Shown piece after piece: positions 62,339 to 64,000 of a stretch of DNA of 64,000 nucleotides (position 1 is the first letter of the stretch; each line of letters begins with the position of its first letter). The position numbers were made by a program, and so were the translations under genes. This stretch comes from JABDCI01 sp964475835 (lineage in GTDB: Bacteria; Verrucomicrobiota; Verrucomicrobiia; JABWAM01): NCBI GenBank assembly GCA_964475835.1, contig CAYYYL010000009.1:29117-93116 (forward strand). The letters run 5' to 3'. A model generated the notes under the pieces. That model ran no database searches, was not told the DNA's origin, and saw only the letters and a program-made list of their open reading frames with translations.

Positions 62339-62977
62339 GTGGCGACCAATATTACAAATGTAACTGAAGTTAAAAATGAGGCGGCGGCACAAGCGGTCGC
62401 TCCGACCTCGGAACAACCGGCAAGCGCCCCCACACGGCGTCGCGAACGCGGCGGACGTCAGGATCGTGACCGGTTTGAGAAACCGAAGAGCGATCTTCTG
62501 GAAAAGGTCGTGTTCGTGAATCGATGCGCCAAGGTGGTGAAGGGTGGACGGCGTTTCAGTTTCAGCGCCCTCATTGTGGTTGGCGATCAAAAGGGCCAGG
62601 TGGGTTATGGATTTGGAAAGGCGAACGAAGTCGCCGATGCGATCAAGAAGGGCACCGAAATGGCCCGCCGCAGCATGGTGAAGATCTGTCTGAAGGACTC
62701 CACCATTCCTCATGAGGTTGAGGGACGTTTCGGGGGTGGACGCGTGATTTTAAAACCTGCAAGCCCTGGAACCGGTTTGATTGCCGGTGGTGGGGTGCGT
62801 GCCGTGGTGGAAGCCGCGGGGATTCGGGACCTTCTTTCGAAGTCGCTTGGTTCGGGCAACATGGCCAACGTGGTGAAGGCCACCCTCGCCGGACTCCGCC
62901 AATTGCGCCGTCGTGAGGAGATCATGCAGCGCCGTGGATTGAAGACCACCAGTTCTGCTTCTCAAGCTGCCGCCTGA
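62339..62977 (+). CDS. rpsE: 30S ribosomal protein S5
   Basis: 212 residues from the GTG at 62339, which has GAGG seven bases upstream; a TTG six codons earlier is less likely. The core S5 sequence starts at about residue 52 (LLEKVVFVNRCAKVVKGGRRFSFSALIVVGD) and includes GYGFGKANEV. The first 50 residues are an Ala/Arg-rich extension absent from the E. coli protein. It is followed by rplO with no rpmD between. Confidence 0.96.
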   Translation: MATNITNVTEVKNEAAAQAVAPTSEQPASAPTRRRERGGRQDRDRFEKPKSDLLEKVVFVNRCAKVVKGGRRFSFSALIVVGDQKGQVGYGFGKANEVADAIKKGTEMARRSMVKICLKDSTIPHEVEGRFGGGRVILKPASPGTGLIAGGGVRAVVEAAGIRDLLSKSLGSGNMANVVKATLAGLRQLRRREEIMQRRGLKTTSSASQAAA

Positions 62978-63017
62978 TCCTTGGTAAGCTCTCAACCCTC
63001 AACACACATCTATTTTT

Positions 63018-63479
63018 ATGCGACTCCATCAACTCAAACCCAATCGCGGGGCAAAGCATCGTACCAAGCGCCTGGGCTGTGGTGAAAGTTCCGGCCATGG
63101 CAAGACGAGTTGCCGTGGTGGCAAGGGACAGACGGCCCGGTCGGGAAGTTCGATCCGTCACGGGTTTGAAGGCGGTCAGACGCCCCTTTATCGTCGTCTG
63201 CCCAAGCGTGGATTTAACAACGCCCGCTTCAAGACCAAGGTGGCGGTGGTGAACCTCGGGGATCTGAACGGTTTTTCCGACGGGGAGAACGTCAAGATCG
63301 AGTCTCTCATTGCCAAAGGTCTTGTGAATGGACGTTTTGATTCCATCAAAATTCTCGGCACCGGGGATCTCAAAAAGAAGCTCACGGTTCAGGCACATCT
63401 TTTCAGCGCCTCGGCCAAAGCCAAGATCGAGTCCGCGGGCGGCAAGGTGGAGCTTCTGAAAGTGGCAAGTAACAAGTAA
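63018..63479 (+). CDS. rplO: 50S ribosomal protein L15
   Basis: 153 residues, MRLHQLKPNRGAKHRTKRLGCGESSGHGKTS onward with the glycine-rich N-terminal segment and FEGGQTPLYRRLPKRGF. The last six codons (KVASNK) and the stop lie inside a heptanucleotide repeat, so the C-terminal tail may be shaped by it. Confidence 0.97.
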   Translation: MRLHQLKPNRGAKHRTKRLGCGESSGHGKTSCRGGKGQTARSGSSIRHGFEGGQTPLYRRLPKRGFNNARFKTKVAVVNLGDLNGFSDGENVKIESLIAKGLVNGRFDSIKILGTGDLKKKLTVQAHLFSASAKAKIESAGGKVELLKVASNK

Positions 63480-63620
63480 TAAGTCACAAGCAGTTCAGAA
63501 TATCGACGAGTGAACATGCTGTGCCTTATGACTTCTGCGATCAAAAAAATTGCATTTTGTCCGAAGTCGATATAATGCGATGTCTTTACTCCTGTTACAT
63601 GTGACTTATTACTTGCGACT
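63466..63620. repeat. Heptanucleotide repeat island (AAGTNAC type) between rplO and secY
   Basis: The left arm has consecutive units AAGTAAC, AAGTAAT, AAGTCAC and AAGCAGT, beginning inside rplO. The right arm, read on the other strand, has AAGTAAT, AAGTCAC and ATGTAAC. A 16-bp stretch is perfectly inverted (63473-63488 with 63600-63615), and a nested 8-bp pair ATATCGAC/GTCGATAT lies at 63500-63507 and 63566-63573. Confidence 0.7.
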
Positions 63621-63626
63621 CTTGTT

Positions 63627-64000
63627 ATGATCAGTGCCTTCACGAATGCATTCAAGATTCCGGAGCTCAAGAAACGTCTCGTTTTCACTCTTTGGATTGT
63701 GATTTTGACGCGAATCGGTGCGGCGGTTTCGGTTCCCGGAGTGGACGCCAACATTCTCGCGGAAATGTTCCACCACATGGAGAAAACGCAGGGTGGAAGC
63801 TTCATGGCCCTGCTTAATATCTTCAGTGGCGGCGCGATCGAGCATTTCGCCATTTTTTCGCTGACGGTGATGCCCTATATCAGCGCCTCGATCATCATGC
63901 AGTTGCTGACGGCCGTGGTGCCGCAGCTTTCGAAGATCGCACGCGAGGAGGGGGGGCGTCAGAAAATCACGCAGTACACCCGCTATTTCACCGTCATCAT
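63627..64000 (+). CDS. secY: Preprotein translocase subunit SecY (3' end outside window)
   Basis: The first 124 codons of the main Sec channel. The N-terminal amphipathic stretch AFKIPELKKRLVFTL leads into TM1 (IVILTRIGAAVSVPGVD), then the plug region and TM2 (LTVMPYISASIIMQLLTAVVPQLSKIAREEGG). The ATG at 63627 follows the inverted heptad arm closely. Position after rplO is the usual one. Confidence 0.96.
   Translation, partial: MISAFTNAFKIPELKKRLVFTLWIVILTRIGAAVSVPGVDANILAEMFHHMEKTQGGSFMALLNIFSGGAIEHFAIFSLTVMPYISASIIMQLLTAVVPQLSKIAREEGGRQKITQYTRYFTVI

Overview
This is a 64 kb bacterial chromosome segment, about 55% GC by eye. It is most consistent with a Verrucomicrobiota-like member of the PVC group. 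That placement is inferred from a PEP-CTERM repeat protein, a FecR-domain secreted protein, missing rpmD, many genes without clear Shine-Dalgarno sequences and the overall gene content. No 16S rRNA gene is present to confirm it. Two runs of ten N (31322-31331 and 36950-36959) look like nominal assembly gaps, so this is probably a draft or metagenome-derived genome.

Left part (1-36.1 kb), accessory and housekeeping genes: the end of a division cluster (ftsA, ftsZ), a small TPR protein, an acyl-carrier-like protein that has Thr in place of the phosphopantetheine Ser, and a GH1 beta-glycosidase. These are followed by metG, a GT39-type membrane glycosyltransferase, a PHP phosphoesterase, a HAD phosphatase, and a LysR regulator divergent from a ferredoxin-dependent 2-oxoacid oxidoreductase (korAB). 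Next come a large PEP-CTERM repeat protein, tRNA-Ala, a pirin, tRNA-fMet, an ECF sigma factor with a membrane anti-sigma/DUF4349 protein, and a ferrous-iron uptake operon (feoA-like, feoA, feoB, and a 48-residue FeoB-associated Cys-rich protein). Then follow a cassette of two tiny basic proteins, a 979-residue fibronectin-III protein, an adenylate/guanylate cyclase, lexA, and a small sulfur island: an ArsR regulator divergent from a rhodanese-DUF2892 protein and a CoA-disulfide reductase-rhodanese fusion. A secreted lipocalin-like protein, a FecR-domain protein and a membrane protein close this part.

Right part (36.2-64 kb), information processing: tmRNA, tRNA-Thr (interrupted by a gap), tuf, rpmG, tRNA-Trp, secE, nusG, rplK-rplA-rplJ-rplL, rpoB-rpoC, a strong terminator, then rpsL-rpsG-fusA. 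The S10/spc/alpha-type cluster follows, from rpsJ to secY (secY is cut by the window edge). The order is classical except that tuf is not next to fusA, rpmD is missing, and a gene for an exported coiled-coil protein sits between rpsS and rplV.

The least expected signals are these. (1) Intergenic islands of degenerate 7-base repeats, arranged as inverted arms, lie in the ribosomal/secretion operons and beside one accessory gene. (2) A 17-bp palindrome TTGAGA-N5-TCTCAA is shared by the feo promoter and the region upstream of the FecR protein. (3) An unrelated exported coiled-coil gene lies inside the S10 operon. (4) A fibronectin-III domain is split by a domain insertion of about 325 residues. 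(5) The initiator tRNA has a changed anticodon-stem base pair.
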